Positions 1 through 8,077 of a DNA stretch of 64,000 nucleotides are shown piece after piece. The stretch comes from CAYJPV01 sp964547975 (GTDB lineage: Bacteria; Acidobacteriota; Vicinamibacteria; Vicinamibacterales; JAKQTR01). A program made the position numbers and the translations under genes. The notes under the pieces were generated by a model. The model was not told where the DNA came from. It made no database searches and saw only the letters and a program-made list of their open reading frames with translations. The stretch's first letter is position 1, and every line of letters starts with the position of its first letter. Where the stretch lies: positions 8,742-72,741 of the forward strand of contig CAZJRM010000001.1 in the NCBI GenBank assembly GCA_964547975.1, in the 5' to 3' direction.

Positions 1-223
1 GCAGACCGTGCAGCGGGAATCCGCCGGGGCCCAGCACCTGAAACGTCTCGCGTTCGCTCAGGATGTAATCGTGCAGCGTACGCCAGTTCTCGTTCCGCTT
101 CTCGAGCACCTTGGCCATGAACGTATCCAGGTCGTTCGGCATCGGTGGAGGCGCGGGGGCCTGGGCCGCAAGCACGGCCGAGCAGGCCACGACGGACGAC
201 AGGACGGCGAGACGGAAGGACAC
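1..223 (-). CDS. Secreted protein of unknown function, N-terminal part only
   Basis: This reading frame runs off the left edge, so only about 74 residues are visible. It starts at a GTG preceded by AAGGAG (229-234) with five bases between, and a TAGACT-like -10 lies further upstream at 251-256 on the same strand. The first 22 or so residues form a signal peptide (SFRLAVLSSVVACSAVLAAQ). A proline-rich linker and then a charged helix-like stretch with LEKRNENWRTLHDYILSERE follow. I do not recognise the family. Protein is probably exported to the periplasm or outer membrane. The signal peptide, ribosome site and codon use argue that it is real. Confidence 0.6.
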   Translation of the reverse strand, partial: MSFRLAVLSSVVACSAVLAAQAPAPPPMPNDLDTFMAKVLEKRNENWRTLHDYILSERETFQVLGPGGFPLHGL

Positions 224-301
224 ACGGACTCCTTGGCAGGCTGGCGCTTCAGTCTATGACGGAATCGGAGCCGTCCCGGTTCGACGCGACCCGGATTCCG
301 G

Positions 302-3300
302 TCACTCCAGTTCGTCGAGGGCCGCCTCGAACGCCTCCGACAGGCGACCGGCATCGGCCCGGGTGACGCACATCGGAGGCTTGATCTTGATCACGTTGTG
401 GAACGGGCCGTCGGTGCTGACGAGCACCCCGCGGTCGCGCATCCGGTTCACCACCAGGCCGGCTTCGCGGTCGGCCGGCTCGAGCGACGTTCGATCGCGG
501 ACGAGTTCCACGCCGACGAACAGGCCCATCCCGCGCACGTCTCCCACCAGCGGGCGGCGAGTGGCGACGTCCCGGAGCCGCGCCAGGAGGTCGGCGCCGA
601 CCACCCGGGCGTTCTCCTGCAGGCCTTCGTCCCGGATGACGTCCAGGACGGCCAGCCCGACGGCGCACGACACGGGGTTGCCGCCGAAGGTGTTGAAGTA
701 CTCCATCCCGTTGGCGAACGCGTCGGCAATCGCCTTCGTCGTGACCACCACGCCGAGCGGGTGCCCGTTGCCGGCGGGTTTGCCCATCGTGACGATGTCC
801 GGCACGACGTCCTGGGTCTCGAAGGCCCAGAAGTGAGAGCCAGACCGGCCGAATCCGACCTGCACTTCGTCGGCGATACACACGCCCCCGGCACGGCGCA
901 CGGCGTCGTAGCTCGCGGCGAGGTACCCCGGAGGCAGCACGACCTGTCCTCCGCAGCTCAGGATCGACTCGGCGATGAAGGCCGCCGGGGCCGTGCCCGC
1001 CTCGGTCATCCGCGAGATGGCGTCCCCGACATGCCGCGCGTACGCGGCGGCGACGCCGGGCCCCCGATAACGGCCGCGGTACGCGTCAGGCATCGGGACC
1101 GTGTGTACCCACGGCGGCGCGCCTTGCCCGCCGGGGCCGTCGAACTTGTACGAACTGATGTCGACGATGGTCGTCGTGTTTCCGTGGTAGCCGACCTCGA
1201 CGACGATCGTGTCGCGGCGGCCCGTGGCGGCCCGCGCGAGGCGCAGGGCGAGTTCGTTGGCTTCGCTGCCCGAGTTGACGAAGAAGCAGACCCGCAGCGG
1301 GTCGGGCAGCGTGTCGCACAGTCGCTCCGCGTAGCGGCCGATGGACTCGTGCAGGTACCGCGTGTTCGTGTTGAGGACGGCCATCTGTCGCTGGCCGGCG
1401 TCCACGACGCGGGGATGGCAGTGCCCGACGTGCGGAACGTTGTTGACCGCGTCGAGGTACGCGCGACCGTCCGCGTCGTAGAGGTGCTGCTTCCAGCCTC
1501 GGACGATCGTCAGCGGCCGTCGGTACGACACGCTCAGGGACGGTCCGAGACGGGCCCGCCGCTGTTCCAGCAAATCCGACGGCTCGGCGTAACGCGGGGC
1601 CCGGACGCCTTCGGGCAGCAGGGCGACGAGATTCGGATCGGGCGACAGGCTCAGCCAGATGTCACGGGCGGCCGGGGTCGCAACGCCGGGGAAGTCGCCC
1701 CGGCGCCCGAGCAGGTCGGTGACGATCTGGAAGTGCAGGTGGGGTGGCCAGCCGCCGTTCTCCGCGGCCTCGCCGACGCGGGCGACACATTCGCCGCGGG
1801 CCACGTGACGCCCGGCCGGGAGCGCGGCGAGGGACTCGCGGGTGAGATGTCCGTAGAGGGTGTAGAAACGCGGACCTCCGTCAGCGGAGGCGTCGTGTTC
1901 GAGGATGACGGTGGGGCCGTAGTCGAACGCGCCTGCGTTGTCGGCCACGCTGTGCACCACGCCGGCGAGCGGCGCCAGCACCGGCGTGCCGGGGGCGGCG
2001 AACAGGTCGAGCCCCAGGTGCACGGTGCGCGATTCGGGGCCGTCGTGGCCCGCGACCTCGAACACCGCACTCGAGTAGCAGGCACGGACCTCGTCGTAGC
2101 GGCCCACGCCGACCGTCGCGCCGGCGTCTTCCATGAGGCGCCTGACGTGGCGTGAGAAACGCCCGGCGTCGGACCAGAGATCCGGCGTACCGGCCTCGGC
2201 GCTCGAGACGCTCAGGTCGATCACCCGGCGCGTCACCCGGGCGGGGTCGGGATCCAGCAGCGGGCCGATGTCCGCGCGATGGCCGGCGAGCCACGCGGTG
2301 ACGCCCGAAGCCACGGGCGATGGCTCGAGACCGCAGGCATGGCGAAACGTGGCGAGCACGAGGGCCGGCGACAGCGTGTCGAACTGCGCGAGCAACGTCC
2401 ACGCCGGCTGTTCCGTCACGAACAGGTACGCGTTGGCCGGGTCGACGTGACGCTGGTGAGCGGCGTTGACGACGCTGACCGACAGCCTCCGGATGACGAG
2501 CGGCCAGAGCGCGGCCCGTTCGTCGTCGGTGAGGGGGCGCGCGGCGTGATATCCCGCGACGATCGCGGCGGCGGCCGTCAGCGGATCGGGCTTGCCGAGC
2601 ATCGCGTAGGCGATGGCGACGGCGAGTTCGTTGGCCGTCCACGTGCGCAGCAGGTCGCCGAAATCGATGAGGGCGGCGACGCGCTGCGCGTACGGGTCGG
2701 CCGCGTCGACGAGCACGTTGTGGTCGTTCGCGTCGTTGTAGATGACCGACACCGGCAGGCGGGGCGCGAGTGGCGTCAGCGCACCGTCGCTCCACTCGAA
2801 CAGGCGTTCGACCAGCGCCCGCCGACCATCGTCGGTCACCTGCGGGAGGTAGGCGCGGATCCAGCCCGCGCGCCGCGGGTCCCATTTCAGTGAACGGTCG
2901 GCCGCCGGATGGTCGAACGACTCGAGCGCCCGATCGAGCCGCCCGAGCACCTCGCCGAGGCCGCGGAGGAGGGCCGGAGAGTGCGGCCGGCATGCGGCGA
3001 GCGTCCGGCCGGCGACGTAGGTCAGGAGACGCACCGTGTGCGCCCGGCCCGACGGGTCCTGCGCGGTGGTCGACGTCGCACCGCCCGCGGTGAGGACGAG
3101 GCGCGGCAGTGCCAGGTCGGGCGTCGTGCGCTCGAGATGCAGGAGCGCCTCCGTCTGCAGATCGAGCACCGCCGCGTCTTCGGTCGCGTTGGCGATCTTC
3201 AGGACGAACTGCCGGCCGTTGACCGCGTCGATGCGGAAGTTCTGATCACGCTCGCTCGGCAGCGGCCGGGCCGTGCCGTCGATGGCGAAATGTTCGTGAA

Positions 3301-3358
3301 CCAGCCGGGCGGCGTCGTGCTCGGTGAAGCGCGAGCGGGCGAAGGTGATGTCGACCAT
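302..3358 (-). CDS. Trifunctional fusion: APH-type kinase, M23 peptidase-like domain, class III aminotransferase (phospho-lyase-like)
   Basis: This 1018-residue protein has three domains. Residues about 25-340 are an aminoglycoside-phosphotransferase/choline-kinase-type kinase with a catalytic loop YNDANDHNVLV (207-217) and metal-binding IDFGD (231-235). Residues about 440-560 form an M23 (LytM) fold with HLGLD (447-451), YGHL (502-505) and HLHF (540-543), so the zinc ligands are kept. Residues about 600-1015 are a class III PLP aminotransferase with NSGSEAN (695-701), IADEVQVGFGR (828-838) and PLP lysine K860 in TMGKPAGNG. The kinase and aminotransferase resemble hydroxylysine kinase and the AGXT2L phospho-lyases, which act in sequence: an amino alcohol is phosphorylated, then phosphate and ammonia are eliminated. 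That pathway assignment is inference. There is no signal peptide, so the M23 domain probably sits in the cytoplasm. GGAG precedes the ATG. The divergent neighbour is the beta-lactamase-like gene. Confidence 0.85.
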   Translation of the reverse strand: MVDITFARSRFTEHDAARLVHEHFAIDGTARPLPSERDQNFRIDAVNGRQFVLKIANATEDAAVLDLQTEALLHLERTTPDLALPRLVLTAGGATSTTAQDPSGRAHTVRLLTYVAGRTLAACRPHSPALLRGLGEVLGRLDRALESFDHPAADRSLKWDPRRAGWIRAYLPQVTDDGRRALVERLFEWSDGALTPLAPRLPVSVIYNDANDHNVLVDAADPYAQRVAALIDFGDLLRTWTANELAVAIAYAMLGKPDPLTAAAAIVAGYHAARPLTDDERAALWPLVIRRLSVSVVNAAHQRHVDPANAYLFVTEQPAWTLLAQFDTLSPALVLATFRHACGLEPSPVASGVTAWLAGHRADIGPLLDPDPARVTRRVIDLSVSSAEAGTPDLWSDAGRFSRHVRRLMEDAGATVGVGRYDEVRACYSSAVFEVAGHDGPESRTVHLGLDLFAAPGTPVLAPLAGVVHSVADNAGAFDYGPTVILEHDASADGGPRFYTLYGHLTRESLAALPAGRHVARGECVARVGEAAENGGWPPHLHFQIVTDLLGRRGDFPGVATPAARDIWLSLSPDPNLVALLPEGVRAPRYAEPSDLLEQRRARLGPSLSVSYRRPLTIVRGWKQHLYDADGRAYLDAVNNVPHVGHCHPRVVDAGQRQMAVLNTNTRYLHESIGRYAERLCDTLPDPLRVCFFVNSGSEANELALRLARAATGRRDTIVVEVGYHGNTTTIVDISSYKFDGPGGQGAPPWVHTVPMPDAYRGRYRGPGVAAAYARHVGDAISRMTEAGTAPAAFIAESILSCGGQVVLPPGYLAASYDAVRRAGGVCIADEVQVGFGRSGSHFWAFETQDVVPDIVTMGKPAGNGHPLGVVVTTKAIADAFANGMEYFNTFGGNPVSCAVGLAVLDVIRDEGLQENARVVGADLLARLRDVATRRPLVGDVRGMGLFVGVELVRDRTSLEPADREAGLVVNRMRDRGVLVSTDGPFHNVIKIKPPMCVTRADAGRLSEAFEAALDELE

Positions 3359-3462
3359 GCTGAAGCTCTCCTGCGCGTGACAGGGATCGCCGTACCAGTG
3401 TAATCCTCCAATGCGCTATGCTTCGAACCTGAGCGGTGTTCTCTCTTCGCGGGAGACCAGTC

Positions 3463-4767
3463 ATGCGTATGTGGCTCGCAGGCGTCGTCGCTGTGATCCT
3501 GGCGTCGAGCGTCGAGGGGCCGTTCGCGGCGGACGCCCCGGCGGACCTCGCCGGCCGGGTCGAGGCCTACGTGGGACCGTACGCCCGGACGAACAATTTC
3601 AGCGGCTGCGTCCTCGTGGCCACCGGGGATGTCGTGAACGCCCGGCAGTGCTGGGGGATGGCCAACGACGAACACCGGGTTCCGAACACCCCCCGGACAC
3701 GATTCCACATCGCGTCGGTGTCGAAGTCGTTCACGGCGGCCGCCATCCTCCGCCTCGCAGACGCGGGGCGGCTGTCTGTCGACCAGCCCGTGGCGAGCGT
3801 GCTGCCCGGTTATCCGCGGGGCGAGACGATCACGATCCACGACCTGCTCGCGCACCGATCGGGGATCCCGAACGTCAATGACCTCCCCGACTACGACCGG
3901 CGCTCCCGCGAGTCGTGGACGCCGTCCGAGATCGTCTCGTGGTTCCAGGACCTGCCGCTCGAGTTCGAGCCCGGCTCGAGGTACCGCTACAGCAACTCGA
4001 ACTACAACCTGCTGGCGCACATCATCGAGCGGGTGACGGGCCAGCGCTACGGTTCGTACCTGAGTGCGCAGGTGTTCCATCCCGCCGGACTGCGGGAGAC
4101 CGGGCACGATGGACGGCCGCAGGACCTCGTGGCGAATCGTGCGGCCGGGTACCTCCCGGTCGACCTCGACGCGTTCGAAAACGCGCCGTACCTCGACTGG
4201 ACCATCAAGACCGGGAACGGGTCGTTGTATTCCACCGTGGACGACCTGCACCGATGGGTGCAGGCGCTGGTCGGTGGACGGGTGCTGAGCGCCGCGTCCA
4301 CCGCGAAGATGTTTGCCGACCATCGCGACGGCGCCGGCTACGGGTGGTCGGTGCGCGGCGGCGATCGCCCGTCCGCCTCCGTGACCGGGCGGTCGCCCGG
4401 ATTCTCGTCCAGCGTCGAGTACTTCACCGGGTCGCGCGTGACCGTGGTGGTGACTGCCAACCTCTATTCGAGCATCGCGCAGACGATTGCCGCCGACCTC
4501 GGGGCGATCGCGCACGGAGAGGCACGCCGCGCGCTGGTGCCTGAGACGGCGATCCGGCTGGACCCGGCCGTGGCGGCACGGTTCGTGGGACGCTGGCAGT
4601 TCGGGCCCGACTTCTCGTACAACCCGAACATGCTGGCCACCGTGCGGATCCAGGACGGCGCCCTGACGATGGAGGGCAGCGGGGGCGCGGGCACTGCCTT
4701 CCTGATCCCGATTGGTGCCAACCGGTTCGTGGACCGGCTCTACGGGAACGGTCCGGTTCGTCGTTGA
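3463..4767 (+). CDS. Serine beta-lactamase-like hydrolase (class C/PBP fold), C-terminus shifted out of frame
   Basis: Exported serine hydrolase of the beta-lactamase/D-Ala carboxypeptidase superfamily. I chose the ATG at 3463 because GGGAG lies seven bases upstream and a signal peptide follows at once; an in-frame ATG at 3436 has no such support. The nucleophile motif is SVSK (residues 85-88), the second motif is YSNSNY (about 170), and HRSGIPN is typical of the family. A C-terminal lipocalin-like or DUF3471-type domain begins near residue 360. The frame ends at 4767 in GPVRR, short of the expected end; the remaining tail is open in another frame (4748-4888, see that entry). The substrate cannot be told; peptide or ester hydrolysis is as likely as beta-lactam cleavage. 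Confidence 0.8.
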   Translation: MRMWLAGVVAVILASSVEGPFAADAPADLAGRVEAYVGPYARTNNFSGCVLVATGDVVNARQCWGMANDEHRVPNTPRTRFHIASVSKSFTAAAILRLADAGRLSVDQPVASVLPGYPRGETITIHDLLAHRSGIPNVNDLPDYDRRSRESWTPSEIVSWFQDLPLEFEPGSRYRYSNSNYNLLAHIIERVTGQRYGSYLSAQVFHPAGLRETGHDGRPQDLVANRAAGYLPVDLDAFENAPYLDWTIKTGNGSLYSTVDDLHRWVQALVGGRVLSAASTAKMFADHRDGAGYGWSVRGGDRPSASVTGRSPGFSSSVEYFTGSRVTVVVTANLYSSIAQTIAADLGAIAHGEARRALVPETAIRLDPAVAARFVGRWQFGPDFSYNPNMLATVRIQDGALTMEGSGGAGTAFLIPIGANRFVDRLYGNGPVRR

Positions 4768-4888
4768 CGGGACCGGCCAGGCCACGGCGCTGGTCTGGAA
4801 CTTCGGAACGGATTTCGTCGCCCGGCGGGCGGACGGTTCGGAGTCCGCGTCGGCTCCGGTCCCGCGTGCTACGATTCCTGAACGATGA
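4748..4888 (+). pseudogene. Out-of-frame C-terminal tail of the beta-lactamase-like gene
   Basis: Removing one A from the run GGGAACGG at 4744-4751 joins LYG to TVRFVVDGTGQATALVW and continues to TDFVARRADG and a TGA at 4886-4888. This matches the usual C-terminal pattern of such hydrolases (TVRF...G.V..L.W...TDFVARR). The restored stop overlaps the ATG of the next gene at 4885 in an ATGA junction, the arrangement used throughout this window. The shift is either a real mutation or a single-base sequencing or assembly error. Confidence 0.6.
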
Positions 4889-5325
4889 CACCAGCTGATG
4901 ACGCCGTCGAACTCTTCCAGAACGGGTGTGCGTGTTCTCAGGCCGTGCTCGGGGCGTTCGCGCCGCGGTTCGGGATGGACACCGGGCAGGCGCTGCGCGT
5001 GTCCACGTGTTTTGCCGGAGGCATGCGCCGCGCCGAAACCTGCGGGGCCGTGACCGGCGCGCTGATGGTGATCGGCCTGGCGACGGCGGGGGACGAATGC
5101 CGGACCGCCGACGGCCGCGGGCCGGCGTACTCCGCGGCTGCGACCTTCGCCGATGCGTTCCGGCAGGCGCACGGCGCCCTCGAATGCCGCACGTTGCTCG
5201 GGTGTGACGTGTCCACCGAGGAGGGCAAACGGATCGCTGCGGAGCGGAATCTCACGAAGACCCTCTGCCCGGAGTTCGTACGCTTCGCCGCGGAGTGGCT
5301 CGACCGGTCGCTGCCCGGGGAATAG
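4885..5325 (+). CDS. C_GCAxxG_C_C family redox-type protein
   Basis: Small 146-residue protein with the cysteine pattern that defines the C_GCAxxG_C_C family: FQNGCACSQAVLGAF (residues 12-26), then CFAGGMRRAETCGAVTGALM (about 46-65) and later single cysteines near CRT, CDV and LCPEF. The family is thought to bind metal or an Fe-S centre and often sits beside redox genes, but its reaction is unknown. No signal peptide. It starts inside the restored stop codon of the beta-lactamase-like gene and is followed after 12 bases by carbonic anhydrase, so the three are probably co-transcribed. Confidence 0.75.
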   Translation: MTPADDAVELFQNGCACSQAVLGAFAPRFGMDTGQALRVSTCFAGGMRRAETCGAVTGALMVIGLATAGDECRTADGRGPAYSAAATFADAFRQAHGALECRTLLGCDVSTEEGKRIAAERNLTKTLCPEFVRFAAEWLDRSLPGE

Positions 5326-5337
5326 CGGGGAGGCGCG

Positions 5338-5994
5338 ATGCGCACGCTCGGACATCTGTTCGACAACAATCGCGCGTGGGCCGCCGCCATGACCGGGGAA
5401 GATCCGCAGTTCTTCGCCCGGTTATCGGCCACCCAGACGCCGCGGTACCTGTGGATTGGCTGCTCCGACAGCCGCGTGCCCGCCAACGAAATCGTCGGGC
5501 TGCTGCCCGGCGAACTCTTCGTCCACCGGAATGTCGCGAACGTCGTCGTGCACGCGGACCTGAACTGCCTGTCGGCCATTCAGTACGCGGTCGACGTGCT
5601 CGAGGTCGGTCACATCATCGTGTGCGGCCACGACGGATGCGGTGGAGTGCTCGCGGCCCTGCGAGACGACCGGATCGGGCTCGCCGACAACTGGCTCCGA
5701 CACGTGCAGGATGTCCGCTGGAAACACCGCGCCCAGCTCGAAGCGCTCGCGACCGAGCGCGAACGGCACGGGCGGCTGTGCGCGTTGAACGTGATCGAGC
5801 AGGTCGTCAACGTCAGCCAGACCACCGTGGTCCGCGAGGCGTGGGCTCGCGGGGCGTCCGTGGCCGTTCACGGGTGGATCTACAGCCTGCAGGACGGCCT
5901 GCTGCGAGACCTCGGGATGTGTGTGACGGGCGAGTCGGAGATTGCGGCATGCGCCGATGCCGCGCTGACCACCCTCGCGCGCCCCGCTGTGTAA
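5338..5994 (+). CDS. can: Beta-class carbonic anhydrase
   Basis: Interconverts carbon dioxide and bicarbonate in the cytoplasm. Length (218 residues) and motifs fit the Can/CynT family: CSDSRVPAN (C42, D44, R46) and HDGCGG (H98, C101), so both zinc cysteines, the zinc histidine and the Asp/Arg dyad are present. GGGGAGGCG lies just before the ATG. It follows the C_GCAxxG_C_C gene by 12 bases and may share its transcript. No sign of a carboxysome or cyanate-degradation context. Confidence 0.93.
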   Translation: MRTLGHLFDNNRAWAAAMTGEDPQFFARLSATQTPRYLWIGCSDSRVPANEIVGLLPGELFVHRNVANVVVHADLNCLSAIQYAVDVLEVGHIIVCGHDGCGGVLAALRDDRIGLADNWLRHVQDVRWKHRAQLEALATERERHGRLCALNVIEQVVNVSQTTVVREAWARGASVAVHGWIYSLQDGLLRDLGMCVTGESEIAACADAALTTLARPAV

Positions 5995-6047
5995 CGGTCC
6001 GGCGTGGCGGGCGCCAGGGCGGCCGATCGATGAGACGGAGTGATGGC

Positions 6048-6698
6048 ATGGGCAATCGGTGGCGGACGGCGGGTCTTCTGGCGCTCTGTCTCGCCGCGCC
6101 GGCATCGGCAGCGGCGCAGGAGGCCCCCATCGTCGTGCATGCGGCCGGCGTCGTGACGGCTCCGTTGTCGGGCACGGCCGACCACTTCAATCCCGGGCTC
6201 GGCGCGGCCGCCGGCGTCACTTGGAACTTCGCCGAATACTGGGGAGCGCGGGCCGACCTGGCCTGGTCCCGGCTGTCGGCGAAAGACGTGCCCGCGTCGA
6301 TTGGCGCGCCGCTCGATGTGAGCGGCCACGTCGGGTACGCGACGGCGGACATCGTGTTTCGCGGGCAGCCCGGGGCGGCGCGGATCTACGTGCTGGCCGG
6401 CGTCGGGCTCTATCGGAGGGCGGTGAGCCTGTCCGGGAGCGGCAGCGGCCAGGTCAACGTGTGCAACCCCTGGTGGTTCGTCTGCGAGACGAAGGGTGTT
6501 CCTCTCGCGCGGGTGACAGGAGGAAGATCGACGACCGACGTCGGCATCAACGTCGGGTTCGGCGCGACGTTCCTCCGCGATCGGGTGTTTGCCGAAGTGC
6601 GATTCCACTACGCGACCGGGCCGACCTACGACACGCCGCAGGGCGAGCAGATTGCGTCGGGGAAGTTCCTGCCGCTGATGGTGGGAGTGCGGTTCTAG
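6048..6698 (+). CDS. Outer-membrane beta-barrel protein, function unknown
   Basis: Protein of 216 residues with a signal peptide ending near ASAAAQE and alternating-hydrophobicity strands typical of an eight-strand OmpW/OmpA-like barrel: YWGARADLAWSRL, IYVLAGVGLYRRAV, TTDVGINVGFGATFL, VFAEVRFHYATG, and a final strand ending in aromatic F (PLMVGVRF), the usual insertion signal for the BAM machinery. I chose the ATG at 6048, seven bases after GGAG, over the in-frame ATG at 6030, which lacks a ribosome site. Two cysteines (CNPWWFVC) probably form a loop disulfide. Ligand and role unknown. Confidence 0.7.
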   Translation: MGNRWRTAGLLALCLAAPASAAAQEAPIVVHAAGVVTAPLSGTADHFNPGLGAAAGVTWNFAEYWGARADLAWSRLSAKDVPASIGAPLDVSGHVGYATADIVFRGQPGAARIYVLAGVGLYRRAVSLSGSGSGQVNVCNPWWFVCETKGVPLARVTGGRSTTDVGINVGFGATFLRDRVFAEVRFHYATGPTYDTPQGEQIASGKFLPLMVGVRF

Positions 6699-6716
6699 GC
6701 GTGCCGGGCCTGGCTC

Positions 6717-6740
6717 GGGGGCTGGCTGAAGCCAGCCCCC
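6717..6740. repeat. Palindromic repeat element, copy 1
   Basis: Perfect inverted repeat with 11-base arms (6717-6727 and 6730-6740) and a two-base centre. The core reads GGCTGAAGCC and the 3' flank is CACG. It belongs to the same family as copies at 13385, 21477, 31462 and 36618-36662: fixed core GGCTTCAGCC (or its complement), variable but self-complementary outer arms, a GTGG-type end and a TGAC-type end. It lies between the barrel gene and the methyltransferase. Confidence 0.75.
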
Positions 6741-6780
6741 ACGATGCAGGCCGGGGGCCGAGAGCCGGATTGGAGCACGC

Positions 6781-7566
6781 GTGGCTGACGGATGGAAGGG
6801 CTGGGACGACTACGCGGCGTTCTACGACTGGGAGAACGCGCAGACGATGGGCCGGCGGGACGTCCGGTTCTGGGAGACTCTCGCCCGGCGAACCGGCGGC
6901 CACATCCTCGAACTGGGGTGCGGGACCGGGCGGATCACGCTGCCGCTGGCCCGGACGGGCGCGCGCGTCGTGGGAATCGACCGATCCGAGTCGATGCTCG
7001 CCCGGGCACACGAGCGCGTCAGGCGTTCGCGGTTGCCCGGCCGGCCTGGCCTCGTGCGCGGTGATATCACCGCCTTGCCGTTTCCCTCGTCGAGTTTCGA
7101 CCTCGTGGCCGCGCCGTACGGCATCCTGCAGTCGTTGCTCGACGACCGCGTGCTGACGGCGACGTTGGCCTCGGTGGCTCGTGTGCTGAAGCCGGGCGCC
7201 ACGTTTGGAATCGACCTGGTTTCGGACCTGCCGGCGTGGCAGGAGTACGAAAACCGCACCAAACTGCAGGGCACACGCGGAACCGGCCGCAACCAGGTCC
7301 GGATCACGCTGGTCGAGTCCGTCCGTCAGCAGCGCCGGAAGGGCCTGACCACGTTCGACCAGGAGTTCATCGAGCGTCGGGGCCGAGAGACGCGGCGGCA
7401 TCGGTTCACGCTGTCATTCCGGACCCTGTCGGTCGAAGACATGGCGTCGCGGTTGGAGCGGGCCGGATTCCGTGTGAAAGCGGTGCTGGGCGATTACCGT
7501 GGCGGCGCGTGGGACGACCGCGCCGACGTCTGGCTGATCCTCGCCGAACGCCGCTGCCCCGCGTGA
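6781..7566 (+). CDS. Class I SAM-dependent methyltransferase
   Basis: Cytoplasmic methyltransferase of 261 residues. SAM-binding motif I is ELGCGTGR (44-51), the acidic end of strand 2 is GIDRSESML (about 62-70), and ITALPFPSSSFDLV gives motifs for strand 4. The C-terminal half (TFDQEFIERRGRETRRHRFTLS) resembles methyltransferases that act on small molecules, with no recognisable specificity. It starts with GTG directly after the palindromic element region; an upstream ribosome site is weak (GGAGCACGC). Substrate unknown. Confidence 0.8.
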   Translation: MADGWKGWDDYAAFYDWENAQTMGRRDVRFWETLARRTGGHILELGCGTGRITLPLARTGARVVGIDRSESMLARAHERVRRSRLPGRPGLVRGDITALPFPSSSFDLVAAPYGILQSLLDDRVLTATLASVARVLKPGATFGIDLVSDLPAWQEYENRTKLQGTRGTGRNQVRITLVESVRQQRRKGLTTFDQEFIERRGRETRRHRFTLSFRTLSVEDMASRLERAGFRVKAVLGDYRGGAWDDRADVWLILAERRCPA

Positions 7567-7571
7567 CCCGA

Positions 7572-7590
7572 GGGTCAGGCCCCTTTTCTC
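7572..7590. repeat. Short GGTCAG-CCCCTTTTCTC repeat, copy upstream of the thiamine-binding-like gene
   Basis: The sequence GGGTCAGGCCCCTTTTCT follows the methyltransferase stop. A related copy follows the next gene at 7916-7940, and a longer relative occurs twice at 14462-14534. All end in a C-run followed by TTT(T)CT. It may act as a weak transcription end or be a mobile short repeat. Confidence 0.45.
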
Positions 7591-7620
7591 ATCTTCGTCT
7601 CATTTTGGGGAGAACCGTCC

Positions 7621-7923
7621 GTGAAGGTCCTGATCGACATCTCCGTCGTGCCCATCGGCGTTGGGCTGTCACTCTCGAAGTACGTGGCCGCCTGCGAGCG
7701 CATCTTCGCCGACGCCGGGTTGACGACGCGTCTCCACGCCTACGGGACGAACGTCGAAGGTGAATGGGATCAAGTGTTTGCAGCGGTCAAGCGCTGTCAC
7801 GAGGTCCTGCACGACATGGGAGCCCCGCGTCTCTCGACGGTGATCAAGGCCGGCACCAGGACCGACAGGTCCCAAACGCTGGACGACAAGGTTCAGAGCG
7901 TCGAGGCGAAGCTCCGGGGGTGA
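7621..7923 (+). CDS. MTH1187/UPF0045 family thiamine-binding-like protein
   Basis: Small 100-residue protein starting at GTG after GGGGAGAA. It has the family pattern of an early beta strand and Gly/Ser loop (PIGVGLSLSKYV, 11-22), LHAYGTNVEGEW (about 39-50) and TVIKAGTRTDR (about 77-87). Members have a ferredoxin-like fold, form tetramers, and some bind thiamine or its pyrimidine, so a role in thiamine salvage or trafficking is likely but unproven. It is flanked on both sides by copies of the same short C-rich repeat. Confidence 0.8.
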   Translation: MKVLIDISVVPIGVGLSLSKYVAACERIFADAGLTTRLHAYGTNVEGEWDQVFAAVKRCHEVLHDMGAPRLSTVIKAGTRTDRSQTLDDKVQSVEAKLRG

Positions 7924-7940
7924 CCCCTGACCCCTTTCTC
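7916..7940. repeat. Short C-rich repeat, copy downstream of the thiamine-binding-like gene
   Basis: The block GGGGGTGACCCCTGACCCC then TTTCTC overlaps the stop codon of the preceding gene. GGGG-TGA-CCCC can pair as a tight hairpin. It is related to the copies at 7572 and 14462-14534. Confidence 0.45.
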
Positions 7941-8077
7941 CACCCAACCCGAGACGGGTCGCGGGTGTCTCACATAGCGGTCAACTCGCGCGGAACCAGC
8001 GCGTGTCCCCCGGCCAAGTCGGGACGGGCCGCTGGCTCGGGATTTGCTGCCATCCCAGCGGAGGTCGGAGGAGCATC

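Noticed and set aside
3199..5355. Minus-strand open frame of about 700 codons
   Set aside because: Covers the beta-lactamase-like gene and its neighbours in antisense, with no recognisable motif or ribosome site.
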